From Ruminococcus sp. UBA3280 (GTDB lineage Bacteria > Bacillota > Clostridia > Oscillospirales > Ruminococcaceae): a DNA stretch of 9,912 bases. The number at the start of each line of letters is the position of its first letter. Position 1 is the first letter of the stretch. Where the stretch lies: positions 1-9,912 of the forward strand of contig DETU01000057.1 in NCBI GenBank assembly GCA_002362175.1, written 5' to 3'. Made by a program: the position numbers and the translations under genes. The notes under the pieces were generated by a model. That model was not told where the DNA came from. It ran no database searches and worked only from the letters and a program-made list of their open reading frames with translations. This document shows, in pieces, positions 1 to 6,847 of the stretch.

Positions 1-4
1 CTCC
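1..4 (-). promoter_or_regulatory. Possible ribosome binding site of a gene outside the window
   Basis: The last bases on the minus strand are TTTTGGAG. GGAG, placed about 45 bases after the expected start of the promoter at 55-83, would be a Shine-Dalgarno sequence for a minus-strand gene whose start codon lies beyond the edge. It cannot be confirmed from this window. Confidence 0.4.
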
Positions 5-24
5 AAAATCAATTGATAATTTTT

Positions 25-43
25 TGACAAATATAAACTGTCA
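25..43 (-). promoter_or_regulatory. Operator-like inverted repeat downstream of the left-edge promoter
   Basis: TGACA-N9-TGTCA is a perfect 5-base inverted repeat. It overlaps a 9-base palindrome ACTGTCAGT (37-45) just after the expected start of the promoter at 55-83. The position suits a repressor site or a 5' hairpin. Arms are short, so chance is possible in AT-rich DNA. Confidence 0.35.
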
Positions 44-54
44 GTCTGATTATT

Positions 55-83
55 ATTATAACAAATTAAAGATTAAAAGTCAA
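55..83 (-). promoter_or_regulatory. Near-consensus promoter reading out of the left edge
   Basis: Minus-strand -35 TTGACT (83-78) and -10 TATAAT (60-55), with a 17-base spacer. It lies 35 bases after the araC-family stop and should start transcription near position 48 towards the left edge. It suggests a gene that begins just outside the window and is separate from the six-gene run. Confidence 0.75.
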
Positions 84-117
84 TTGTAAATAAAAGTTTT
101 TTAATAAAAAAATAACA

Positions 118-894
118 TCATTTCCGCCGATATTTTGTAGGAGTTACACCAACAATCTTCTTGAACTGACGCATAAAATGCTCCTCGTTGTCATATCCGC
201 ACATAGCCGATACCTGTGCAACTGTGCATGAAGTTTCACTGAGAATTTCCTTTGCTTTTTCAATCTTTCCGCTGATAACGTCCGAAATGCAGGAAACACC
301 AAACATTTCACGGTAAATATGCTGAAAATAAGACCTTGACATATTTACATCTGCCGCCATAGTATCTACATTCCATTTCATCTGCGGATTTCTGTAAACT
401 TTTTCCCTCAATTCAATAAGTGCGGTATAATGGGGGTCAACTGTCTGCTGTGAATTATCATGTCTGCCTGCAAAATCACTTATTTTTAAAATAAGTGTCC
501 TCATAAGAATATCAAGCATTTTACTTCTTCTTGAACTAAGAGAATAATATTCGGAAGCAATGTTCCTTATGAGATTACTTATAAATTCAGAATCTGAAAA
601 CTGAACAGGACGGTTAAACGGCAGTTCAAAAGCATCAAAAAGTTCACTGTCGCCGTCCTTGTCAAAACATATCCAGTCACATATAAAGAAACTACCGTCC
701 GCACGGTATTCCTGTACGTATTTATCGTCATACAGCATAAAAGTGTAAGGAGGAACATAAAAATCCATACCATTCACACGAAAAACAACACTGCTTTTTA
801 CAAGAATAAGCATAAAAACATTCTTTTCAGGTTCACGACATACGCTGTACTCACTGCCATAAACCGAATTGAAGCCTATACAGCGTATATTCAC
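118..894 (-). CDS. AraC-family transcriptional regulator
   Basis: 258-residue DNA-binding regulator. The C-terminal third (about residues 156-258) is an AraC/XylS double helix-turn-helix domain. It has the first helix pair around MSRSYFQHIYREMFG (185-199), the linker helix IEKAKEILSE (211-220), and the second helix-turn-helix with the family signature V-A-x-x-x-G-Y-x-x-x-x-x-F-x-x-x-F-K-K-x-x-G-x-T-P-x-x-Y-R (about 225-256). The N-terminal part (1-145) resembles a cupin-like sensing domain (for example VNGMDFYVPPYTFMLY), but its ligand cannot be read. It is the last gene of the run that starts with trmK and sits 6 bases after mpg. The start is uncertain: the nearest purine-rich stretch (GGGAAG, inside the end of mpg) is about 16 bases upstream, so translation may depend on coupling. 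No good terminator follows; a new minus-strand promoter lies just downstream. Family is certain, target unknown. Confidence 0.93.
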   Translation of the reverse strand: MNIRCIGFNSVYGSEYSVCREPEKNVFMLILVKSSVVFRVNGMDFYVPPYTFMLYDDKYVQEYRADGSFFICDWICFDKDGDSELFDAFELPFNRPVQFSDSEFISNLIRNIASEYYSLSSRRSKMLDILMRTLILKISDFAGRHDNSQQTVDPHYTALIELREKVYRNPQMKWNVDTMAADVNMSRSYFQHIYREMFGVSCISDVISGKIEKAKEILSETSCTVAQVSAMCGYDNEEHFMRQFKKIVGVTPTKYRRK

Positions 895-900
895 AAAAAA

Positions 901-1419
901 TCACTTCCCGTCGGCAATAAAACGCCATTCTATATTTTTCCAGTAGTCACCGGCATAGTCAATTCCGACTCTTGAATCAGTTTTTATTTCAGGTCTGAAA
1001 CCGTCGTCCTCAATCCATATATCAGGATTTCCGCAGATTTTACATTTATTGAAACTTCCGTCTATCTGCATATACTTTGTAAGCTTTGCAGGACCTTTGT
1101 GAATTTCTCCCGCACGGACAAGAACACACTGCGGATTATCTTTTTCACCCGTAACGATATTCATAAGCCAGTGAATACCATAACAGAGATAAATATAAAT
1201 CATTCCGCTGTCATCGTAAAGAATTTCAGTGCGTTTGGTCTTACCCTTTGAGGCGTGACAGGCTTTATCTTCCTCACCCCTGTAAGCTTCTGTTTCGTAA
1301 ATTCTTTCCTTTAAAAGAGTACCGTCCGTAAGTCTGCGTACAAGAATTTTTCCTACAAGTTCAGGAGCAACTTCAAGACAGTCACGGCTGAAAAAATTTT
1401 CTGAAAGTTTTTTATTCAT
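901..1419 (-). CDS. mpg: DNA-3-methyladenine glycosylase (Mpg/AAG family)
   Basis: 172-residue base-excision repair enzyme of the AAG/MPG fold, which removes alkylated purines such as 3-methyladenine and also hypoxanthine or ethenoadenine from DNA. The N-terminal motif FFSRDCLEVAPELVGKIL (9-26) and the central ETEAY (42-46) are diagnostic. By comparison with human AAG, Glu44 matches the catalytic glutamate (E125), Tyr46 matches Y127, and His55 matches H136. YLCYGIHWLMNIVT (77-90) and GPAKLTK (109-115) are further conserved blocks. It is slightly shorter than typical bacterial homologues (about 190-200 residues), with a plain C-terminal end at DSRVGIDYAGDYW. Its ATG is 4 bases after the rqcH stop, and AAGGGTG across the end of rqcH is its ribosome binding site, which indicates translational coupling. 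Family assignment is firm; the substrate range is inferred. Confidence 0.95.
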   Translation of the reverse strand: MNKKLSENFFSRDCLEVAPELVGKILVRRLTDGTLLKERIYETEAYRGEEDKACHASKGKTKRTEILYDDSGMIYIYLCYGIHWLMNIVTGEKDNPQCVLVRAGEIHKGPAKLTKYMQIDGSFNKCKICGNPDIWIEDDGFRPEIKTDSRVGIDYAGDYWKNIEWRFIADGK

Positions 1420-1423
1420 AAAA

Positions 1424-3172
1424 TTACACCCTTAATTTATTTTCAAGTTCGGTATCAGGCTTGACAAAAGCAGTTTTATAGTTGGTGAATATTACTTTTC
1501 CGGGCTTTGCACCTGACGGCTTTTTAACATATTTAGCAAGACAATAATCAACAGGCACAAGATTTGAATCACGTCCCTTGCTGTTTACCGAAGCAATTAC
1601 AGCCGCTTCTTCAATAGTATTGTCGGGAGGAGTTACACCGTCCGTAACTATAATTACGTGCGAGCCCGTTATAGTCTGTGTATGAAGCCATATGTCGTTT
1701 TTTTCGGCAAACTTCAAAGAAAGTTTGTCATTCTGATAATTATTCCTTCCGACAAGTATCATGAAACCGTCGCTTGACCTGTACTCAATCGGCGGTAAAG
1801 CCTTTGGTGGTTTTGCCTTGCCGTTCACAGACTTGATATAACCCTGTTCACGCAGTTCAAGACGCAATTGTATTATATCGTTTTCAGAAGTAGCACGACT
1901 AAGAGAATCAAAAACGCTGTCAAGATACTGTAATTCTTCTTCTCCCTTGCTTATCTGTTCAGCAAGCTTTTTTTCAGCCGTAACCGCCTTTTTGTACTCA
2001 CTGTAATAATGCTGTGCATTTTGTGACGGCGTTTTCCGTACATCAAGTTTAATTTCAATCTGCGGACATTCCTCGTCATAGAAATTTTCAACAACCGCTA
2101 TACTGTCGCCCTTTTTGATACGGTACATATTTGCAGAAATAAGGTCACCGCAAAGCCGATAATAGTCCTTGTCGGCACAGGCGGAAAGTTCCTCACGCTG
2201 TACTGAAATTCTTCTTTCTGTACGGTCAATCAGATTTACAAGAAGTCTGAAAAGGTCATTTGCACGCTGTTTTGTACGTGCTATGCTGTCACGTTCAGAA
2301 TAGAAATAATCAAGCAGTTCACAGGCGGTTGGAATTTCCTTTGTATACATAAAATTGCCGAACTGTGAAAGCCTTATAAATGAAAAATCTTTCAGCATAC
2401 CCTCTTTAGTACTTGCAACATTGAAACAACATTCACCGTTAATCAACTGCTCACGAGTACGCTTTATTATGAAAAGCAGACGGTCAAGTGAATCACCGTC
2501 AACATTTCCGTCAAGATGTACGCCACGACCTGCAAAAAAAGTCCATTCACGAGCAAGAACAGGAGATATTCCCTCAAAAACCCTGATAAGTGCCTTTGAA
2601 AGTTCAGCAGAATCGTTTTCACGGAGTTTAATAATAATCTGCTCGGGTTCTGCATTGAGGAAATTAAGACGGTCACTTTTCGGTGGGAAAGTATACGTCA
2701 TAGATGGCAAAACCATTCTTTCACGAGACATTTCACCGTCAACACGTTTTATGCTGCCTATAATTTTTCCGTCGCTGTCAATAATTATAAGATTGGAACA
2801 ACGTCCCATAATTTCACACGCAATCGTAATGACAACAACGTCACCCAGTTCATTGACGCACTCAAAGTCAAGAAAAAGTATACGTTCAAGACCATCCTGA
2901 CGTATATCAATAAGCTTACCGTTTCCGAGACGTTTTCTCAAAAGCATACAGAACATCGGCGGAGTCTGCGGATTATCAACATTCTTTTCCGTTATGTGAA
3001 CTCTTGCACTTCCCGCATTTGCCGAAGTATAGAGTTTTTTACTTCCCTGTCTTGTACGTATTGAAATAATTATTTCTTCCCTCGAAGGCTGATGTATCTT
3101 TTCTATACGACCGCCGATTAACTGAACGAGTTCATTTTTTACTGCAAAGAGAAATGCTCCATCAAGTGCCAT
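1424..3172 (-). CDS. rqcH: RqcH/Rqc2 family NFACT protein (FbpA-like)
   Basis: 582-residue NFACT-family protein. In bacteria such as Bacillus subtilis the RqcH orthologue binds stalled 50S-peptidyl-tRNA complexes and adds C-terminal alanine tails that mark the chain for degradation. Older annotation calls the family fibronectin-binding protein A. The NFACT-N domain opens with MALDGAFLFAVKNEL and GGRIEKIHQPSREEIIISIR (20-39), then PPMFCMLLRKRL (71-82) and EIMGRCSNLIIID (120-132). A helix-hairpin-helix region and a long central coiled coil (about 290-445) follow. The C-terminal NFACT-R domain (about 462-575) shows NDIWLHTQTITGSHVII (492-508) and KKPSGAKPGKVIF (550-562). The tRNA-contacting Asp-Arg pair of RqcH (D97-R98 in B. 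subtilis) reads Glu96-Arg97 here. The ribosome binding site AAAGGA overlaps the stop region of the CPBP gene 4 bases upstream. Confidence 0.95.
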   Translation of the reverse strand: MALDGAFLFAVKNELVQLIGGRIEKIHQPSREEIIISIRTRQGSKKLYTSANAGSARVHITEKNVDNPQTPPMFCMLLRKRLGNGKLIDIRQDGLERILFLDFECVNELGDVVVITIACEIMGRCSNLIIIDSDGKIIGSIKRVDGEMSRERMVLPSMTYTFPPKSDRLNFLNAEPEQIIIKLRENDSAELSKALIRVFEGISPVLAREWTFFAGRGVHLDGNVDGDSLDRLLFIIKRTREQLINGECCFNVASTKEGMLKDFSFIRLSQFGNFMYTKEIPTACELLDYFYSERDSIARTKQRANDLFRLLVNLIDRTERRISVQREELSACADKDYYRLCGDLISANMYRIKKGDSIAVVENFYDEECPQIEIKLDVRKTPSQNAQHYYSEYKKAVTAEKKLAEQISKGEEELQYLDSVFDSLSRATSENDIIQLRLELREQGYIKSVNGKAKPPKALPPIEYRSSDGFMILVGRNNYQNDKLSLKFAEKNDIWLHTQTITGSHVIIVTDGVTPPDNTIEEAAVIASVNSKGRDSNLVPVDYCLAKYVKKPSGAKPGKVIFTNYKTAFVKPDTELENKLRV

Positions 3173-3176
3173 AAAA

Positions 3177-3911
3177 TCAGTCCTTTACTATTTTTCTTTT
3201 GTCAAGAATATATACAAGTACTCCCATACAGGCAAGAAACAACGGTATACTTATATACAGAAGCCATATTTTATCGGCTAAAAATGTAGAATTACAGCTT
3301 ATAATATAAATAGCTATATTTGCGATACTGTGAAAAATCATACAGTAAATAATATTACCAGATTTACAGAATACAATACCGAGAATAATTCCGACAACAA
3401 ATATATCTATAAATCTCGGCAACGTTCCACCGAAGTGTATAAATGCCCAAATTACCGAAACCAGTACGAACGAAATAATTTTTTTACTGCGTCCGTCCGC
3501 AATCAAAAGTAGTGTAAGCATTGAAAATCTGAAAATAATTTCCTCCGATACAGGTGCTAAAAACGCTGAACCTATCCAGTCCGTCAGACTGTATCTTTCG
3601 TCTGACGGTTCGGATAATACTGACCTGTATTCAGTGAGTGCCGTTATAACAGTATATATAACCGACATTGAAATAACTAATAACAATTCGTCCGTTTTTG
3701 GCGTTTTAAATACATCTTTCACACTGATATCAAACTGCTTTTTCATGACAAATATGCACAGTAACGCACCGACAAACATTGATAATCCCATGATAAAACT
3801 GCTGTACTTTTCACCGATTATTCCGACAAAAACCACACCAATCCCCATAGGACACAGCCCTGTAATTAACATCACCAAAGTATATCCGAATTGTTTCAAG
3901 TAATTTTTCAT
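3177..3911 (-). CDS. CPBP-family intramembrane protease-like protein
   Basis: 244-residue polytopic membrane protein with about seven hydrophobic segments (roughly 8-32, 37-56, 75-92, 112-137, 145-160, 167-182, 187-206, 216-236). It has the three conserved motifs of the CPBP (CAAX protease and bacteriocin-processing, Abi/Rce1) family. Motif 1 is APVSEEIIFR (119-128) with the paired glutamates E123/E124 and R128; motif 2 is FIHF (157-160) with H159; motif 3 has H194 and N198 in IFHSIANI. All presumed catalytic residues are therefore present. Substrate unknown: members act in prenyl-protein processing, bacteriocin self-immunity or membrane signalling. It has a textbook ribosome binding site (AAGGAGG, 5 bases before the ATG) and lies 17 bases after rlmA. 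No bacteriocin gene is nearby, so a housekeeping role is more likely, but that is inference. Confidence 0.9.
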   Translation of the reverse strand: MKNYLKQFGYTLVMLITGLCPMGIGVVFVGIIGEKYSSFIMGLSMFVGALLCIFVMKKQFDISVKDVFKTPKTDELLLVISMSVIYTVITALTEYRSVLSEPSDERYSLTDWIGSAFLAPVSEEIIFRFSMLTLLLIADGRSKKIISFVLVSVIWAFIHFGGTLPRFIDIFVVGIILGIVFCKSGNIIYCMIFHSIANIAIYIISCNSTFLADKIWLLYISIPLFLACMGVLVYILDKRKIVKD

Positions 3912-3928
3912 ATTTTCCTCCTTATAAT

Positions 3929-4723
3929 TTAGATTTTGCGGTATATAAGAAGTTCAAAGTCTGCCGTTGTTTCAAGACTTTCAAGAGCAGAAAGCCTTTC
4001 CTGCTGTTGCTGACCTGTCCTGTAATAGTAAGGTGTCATTGAAAACAACGACTGTATATCCTGCTGATTGTCAAGCAGGAATTTATAAGTAATACGTCTT
4101 TTTCCCGAAAGTCCGAAGCCCTCCAGTGCATACGGCTTTACCTCATTTTTGTAAGGAGTGTCATAAACCGCCTGTTTGAGTTCCCAGAGGTGCATTTCCG
4201 ACGGAATAGCCATAATCATAGTACCGCCCTTTTTAAGAACACGCTGAAATTCGTCACTGCAATACGGTGAAAAAACTGTAACAAGCGTATCGCACGAACT
4301 GTCCGCAACAGGAATATGAAAAACACTTGCGGTTGCAAGAGTTATATTTTTCTTACGCTTTCCTGCAAACTCAACAGCAGTCTTTGAAATATCAATGCCG
4401 TAAATTTCGGAATTACCGAGTTTGTCGCTGATACCTGCCGTATAGTAACCCTCACCGCAACCTGCATCAAGAATCACACCATCTTTTATTTTTTCACAAA
4501 TAGCGTCCCTTAAAGGCGAATAATAGCCTTTTTCAAGAAAATCACGCCTTGCCTGTACCATAAGTTTATTATCTCCGTGAACTGTTTTTCCTGCTTGTTT
4601 TGAAAGAAGAAGATTCACGTAACCGCTTTTTGCAATATCAAAACTGTGATTTTTCGGACATACATAAGTCTTTCCCGAAATACCGAGCTTTTCACGGCAT
4701 ACCGGACAAATAAGAATACTCAT
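3929..4723 (-). CDS. rlmA: 23S rRNA (guanine-N1)-methyltransferase, RlmA family
   Basis: 264-residue SAM-dependent methyltransferase of the RlmA/TlrB group, which places a methyl on N1 of G745 (RlmAI, Gram-negative) or G748 (RlmAII, Gram-positive) in hairpin 35 of 23S rRNA near the peptide exit tunnel. The N-terminal zinc finger is complete: C6-x2-C9 and C22-x3-H26 (CPVC, CPKNH), followed by FDIAKSGYVNLL. The class I SAM-binding motif is VILDAGCGEGYYT (83-95), with GIDISK (109-114) supplying the ribose-binding acidic residue and FSPYCSDEFQRVLKKGG (151-167) typical of the family. The ATG is 9 bases after the trmK-nif3 stop, and the ribosome binding site (GAGGTG) overlaps that TGA stop, so the two are probably translationally coupled. 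The position specificity (G748 expected for a Firmicute) is inferred from lineage. Confidence 0.93.
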   Translation of the reverse strand: MSILICPVCREKLGISGKTYVCPKNHSFDIAKSGYVNLLLSKQAGKTVHGDNKLMVQARRDFLEKGYYSPLRDAICEKIKDGVILDAGCGEGYYTAGISDKLGNSEIYGIDISKTAVEFAGKRKKNITLATASVFHIPVADSSCDTLVTVFSPYCSDEFQRVLKKGGTMIMAIPSEMHLWELKQAVYDTPYKNEVKPYALEGFGLSGKRRITYKFLLDNQQDIQSLFSMTPYYYRTGQQQQERLSALESLETTADFELLIYRKI

Positions 4724-4732
4724 TTTTTCACC

Positions 4733-6184
4733 TCAGAGATAAACAGCAGGGTCAAGGGAAGTTTCACCGATTATAACTTCAAGCTGTGGGAACTTCTCCT
4801 CAATAACACATCGCAATTCCTCAAGGACAATATTTTCTGTATTGAAGTGACCGCAGTCAAATAACGTAATATAGCGGTTATTCGCATCAATCCAAACATC
4901 ATGCTTGACATCGCCCGTAATGAGAGCGTCACATTTCTTTTCTATCGCAAGGTCAAGCATAGAACCACCCGACCCCGAACAGAACGCAAAACGCTTAATT
5001 CTGTGGGGAGTATATCTGTTCATTTTTATATACTCACAACCAAAAATATTTTTTAAAATCAAACCGAATTTTTCGGAGTCAATCTGTTCTTTAAGTTCAC
5101 AAATCCAACCGAGATTATTACCGTTTCCGCAGTCCTCAAAGAACTCGGGGGCACCCTCAAATTCACAGTGTTCAGAAAGCTTTCTGAGAATAACACCATT
5201 CGTACCACCTTTTGCAATATCAAGATTTGTGTGCATACATATAGCCGCAATATCGCTGTAAATGAGTCTGAAAACAGGGCTTTTTCTTGTAATTTTCTTC
5301 AGAGGGTTAAAAATAACGGGGTGATGAGAAATCATAAGTTCCGCGCCCTTACATTCTGCCTCATAGATTGACGGAATAGTTATGTCCAAAGTGAGAAGAA
5401 CTTTACTGCACTCCATTTCATAACTTTCAACAAGCATACCCGAATTGTCCCACTTTTCCTGAACATCAACAGGATAAATTTCATTGAGATAATTATATAC
5501 ATCGTCAGTCTTGACTTTATCAATACCGTTTTCAAGCTTATAGGCAATGGCAGAAAAATGAACCGATTCCGCACGCATACCGCCCTTTTCAAGTGCTGCA
5601 CCTACTTTTCTCAGACGTGCCGCTTCATTACTGCGGTATTTCTGTGCAAGAGGGTCGTCCACACTGAAAAAACCCGCATATGATTCTGTTTCGGTTAGAC
5701 GCTGAAACTGTCCGCTCCACTCCGCACGCATAACAACATAAAGTTTTTCGCCGTCCTCAACAACCCTTTCTTCTGTAATGGCAAAATTGCTGTCATAAAG
5801 CCATTTTCTCAGAACTTCCGATTTTGTCATAGGCTGAAGAATAAGACGTATATCACTCTCAGCCAGTTTATCACATTTATGAAGAATTTCAACAATAGTC
5901 TCTCCGCCCATACCTGCAATAACGATGTCTGAAACTCCTTCAAGAGAAATATTTTCAAGACCGTCCGACCTGACCAGCTCAACCTTGTCGGCAATATCAT
6001 ATTTCTCAACGGTACGCTGTGCTGCTCCGAGCGGACCGACTTTAACATCAGATGCTATAACTTTTTCACATTTACCGCTTTGAATAAGTTCGGCGGCAAG
6101 ATATGCGTGGTCTGTACCGACATCGCAAACTATACCTTTGCCACCGACCATTTCAGCACACATTTTCAATCTGCTATCAAGCAT
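4733..6184 (-). CDS. TrmK-Nif3 fusion: tRNA (adenine22-N1)-methyltransferase plus dinuclear-metal Nif3 domain
   Basis: 483-residue two-domain protein. Residues about 1-222 are TrmK (COG2384), which methylates N1 of A22 in tRNA with SAM: MLDSRLKMCAEMV start, SAM motif CDVGTDHAYLA (20-30), SDGL (73-76), catalytic-region IAGMGGE (89-95), then LILQPM (114-119). Residues about 225-483 are a Nif3/YbgI/YqfO dinuclear-metal protein with all ligands visible: HH287-288 in SHHPVIF, HTNLD (318-322, D322), and CGHFNTE (444-450, H446 and E450). The function of Nif3 proteins is unsettled. The Nif3 part is about 255 residues, so it lacks the PII-like insertion of Bacillus YqfO. In Bacillus the two are separate neighbouring genes (yqfN, yqfO); here no stop or start separates them. 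The ATG at 6184 is chosen because AGAGGTG lies 5 bases upstream; a 22-codon extension to 6250 would run into the preceding terminator. Confidence 0.93.
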   Translation of the reverse strand: MLDSRLKMCAEMVGGKGIVCDVGTDHAYLAAELIQSGKCEKVIASDVKVGPLGAAQRTVEKYDIADKVELVRSDGLENISLEGVSDIVIAGMGGETIVEILHKCDKLAESDIRLILQPMTKSEVLRKWLYDSNFAITEERVVEDGEKLYVVMRAEWSGQFQRLTETESYAGFFSVDDPLAQKYRSNEAARLRKVGAALEKGGMRAESVHFSAIAYKLENGIDKVKTDDVYNYLNEIYPVDVQEKWDNSGMLVESYEMECSKVLLTLDITIPSIYEAECKGAELMISHHPVIFNPLKKITRKSPVFRLIYSDIAAICMHTNLDIAKGGTNGVILRKLSEHCEFEGAPEFFEDCGNGNNLGWICELKEQIDSEKFGLILKNIFGCEYIKMNRYTPHRIKRFAFCSGSGGSMLDLAIEKKCDALITGDVKHDVWIDANNRYITLFDCGHFNTENIVLEELRCVIEEKFPQLEVIIGETSLDPAVYL

Positions 6185-6222
6185 TTTTACACCTCTTGTC
6201 AATAATAATTCAATATATATAC

Positions 6223-6254
6223 AAAAAATACAGGCGTGCCTGAGCGACACGCCT
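6223..6254 (-). terminator. Intrinsic terminator after the DUF1858 gene
   Basis: On the minus strand an 8-pair stem (AGGCGTGT with GCACGCCT, one G-U pair) closes a 7-base loop and is followed after two bases by a run of six T. It starts 16 bases after the DUF1858 stop and precedes the trmK-nif3 ribosome binding site by about 25 bases. It separates the small Cys-rich genes from the six-gene run, although I could not find a clearly consensus promoter between this terminator and trmK. Confidence 0.85.
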
Positions 6255-6270
6255 CTATATTGCTTTGCAA

Positions 6271-6474
6271 TTACTTTTTCTCAGCAAAATGAGCATTAAG
6301 TTTTTCAACGAGAGCGTCCGCGTCAGTTCCGTGAACAGCACAGGCCTCCTCAATTGACTCGCCTCTTGAAGCGGGACAGCCGAGACAGTGCATACCAATT
6401 TCAAGGAAATACGGAGCAACATTGAAATCAGCGTCAAGAATATCGCCGATAATAGTCTCCTTAGTAATCTGCAT
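6271..6474 (-). CDS. DUF1858 domain protein (hybrid-cluster-protein-associated redox disulfide family)
   Basis: 67-residue single-domain protein. It opens with ITKETIIGDILDADFNVAPYF, and the core is MHCLGCPASRGESIEEACAVHG (28-49). That matches the DUF1858 family (redox-disulfide domain) with Cys30-x2-Cys33 and a third conserved Cys45. Members occur alone or attached to hybrid-cluster protein and other redox enzymes in anaerobes; a dithiol redox or metal-binding role is proposed but the exact reaction is unknown. The ribosome binding site AAAGGA lies about 9 bases before the ATG. It is 82 bases downstream of the zinc-ribbon gene, with a hairpin in the gap, and is closed by a strong terminator. 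It is probably cytoplasmic (no signal peptide or membrane segment). Confidence 0.9.
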   Translation of the reverse strand: MQITKETIIGDILDADFNVAPYFLEIGMHCLGCPASRGESIEEACAVHGTDADALVEKLNAHFAEKK

Positions 6475-6515
6475 GAAACATCGTCCTTTCTGTTTTAACT
6501 ATCTATTAAAATCCA

Positions 6516-6541
6516 CAGCACAGCATTTTCACACTGTGCCG
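6516..6541 (-). other. Intergenic hairpin between zinc-ribbon and DUF1858 genes
   Basis: On the minus strand CGGCACAG pairs with CTGTGCTG (8 pairs, one G-U) around a 10-base loop, followed by TGGATTTTAATAG. The T-run is too short for a convincing terminator. It may attenuate or act as a processing or stability element that sets the level of the DUF1858 gene relative to the zinc-ribbon gene. The stem is seen; the role is inferred. Confidence 0.45.
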
Positions 6542-6556
6542 TAAGATTATAAACAA

Positions 6557-6832
6557 TTAAGCTTCGTTCATTTTAGCAAAGCATTCGCTACAATAAACAG
6601 CTCTGCCTTCCTTGGGTTCAAAAGGAACTCTTGCCTCTTTACCGCAGGAAGCACATACAGCAGTATACATCACTCTTTCAGTTCTTCCTGTATTCTTTCT
6701 TGCGTCACGGCAAGGCTTGCATCTCTGAGGTTCATTTACGAAACCTTTTTCAGCGAAAAATTCCTGTTCGCCTGCGGAGAAAATAAATTCGTTTCCACAT
6801 TCCTTGCAGACTAATGTCTTGTCTTCATACAT
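6557..6832 (-). CDS. Four-CxxC zinc-ribbon protein (CxxC-x17-CxxC family)
   Basis: 91-residue cytoplasmic protein with two treble-clef or zinc-ribbon units. The first is CKEC (C9, C12) with CKPC (C38, C41), in the context FFAEKGFVNEPQRCKPCRDA that is typical of the zf-trcl zinc-ribbon family. The second is CASC (C60, C63), then 17 residues, then CSEC (C81, C84). This is the CxxC-x17-CxxC family common in Firmicutes and candidate-phylum bacteria. All eight cysteines are intact, so two zinc ions are expected. Function is unknown; nucleic-acid or protein contact is a guess. The ribosome binding site GAGG is 9 bases before the ATG. The apparent tnpB relic ends right at this site, so transcription must come either through the relic or from a promoter I cannot recognise. 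Confidence 0.9.
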   Translation of the reverse strand: MYEDKTLVCKECGNEFIFSAGEQEFFAEKGFVNEPQRCKPCRDARKNTGRTERVMYTAVCASCGKEARVPFEPKEGRAVYCSECFAKMNEA

Positions 6833-6847
6833 ATTTCAGTACCTCAC

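Noticed and set aside
24..53. Plus-strand promoter-like TTGACA-18-GATTAT
   Set aside because: The -35 is perfect but the -10 matches only 4 of 6. It would transcribe antisense into the araC-family gene, and the minus-strand promoter in the same AT-rich stretch is much better.
94..117. A/T-only stem after the araC-family stop as a terminator
   Set aside because: It is formed almost entirely by T-run and A-run pairing with no GC in the stem, so it is not a credible intrinsic terminator.
2355..2900. 181-codon plus-strand frame inside rqcH
   Set aside because: It is antisense to a clear NFACT protein, Ser/Arg-rich without recognisable motifs, and has no ribosome binding site or promoter.
6185..6250. 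22-codon N-terminal extension of the TrmK-Nif3 frame to an upstream ATG
   Set aside because: It runs through the terminator hairpin at 6223-6254 and has no ribosome binding site, whereas the ATG at 6184 has AGAGGTG 5 bases upstream and starts with the family's usual MLDSRLK-like sequence.
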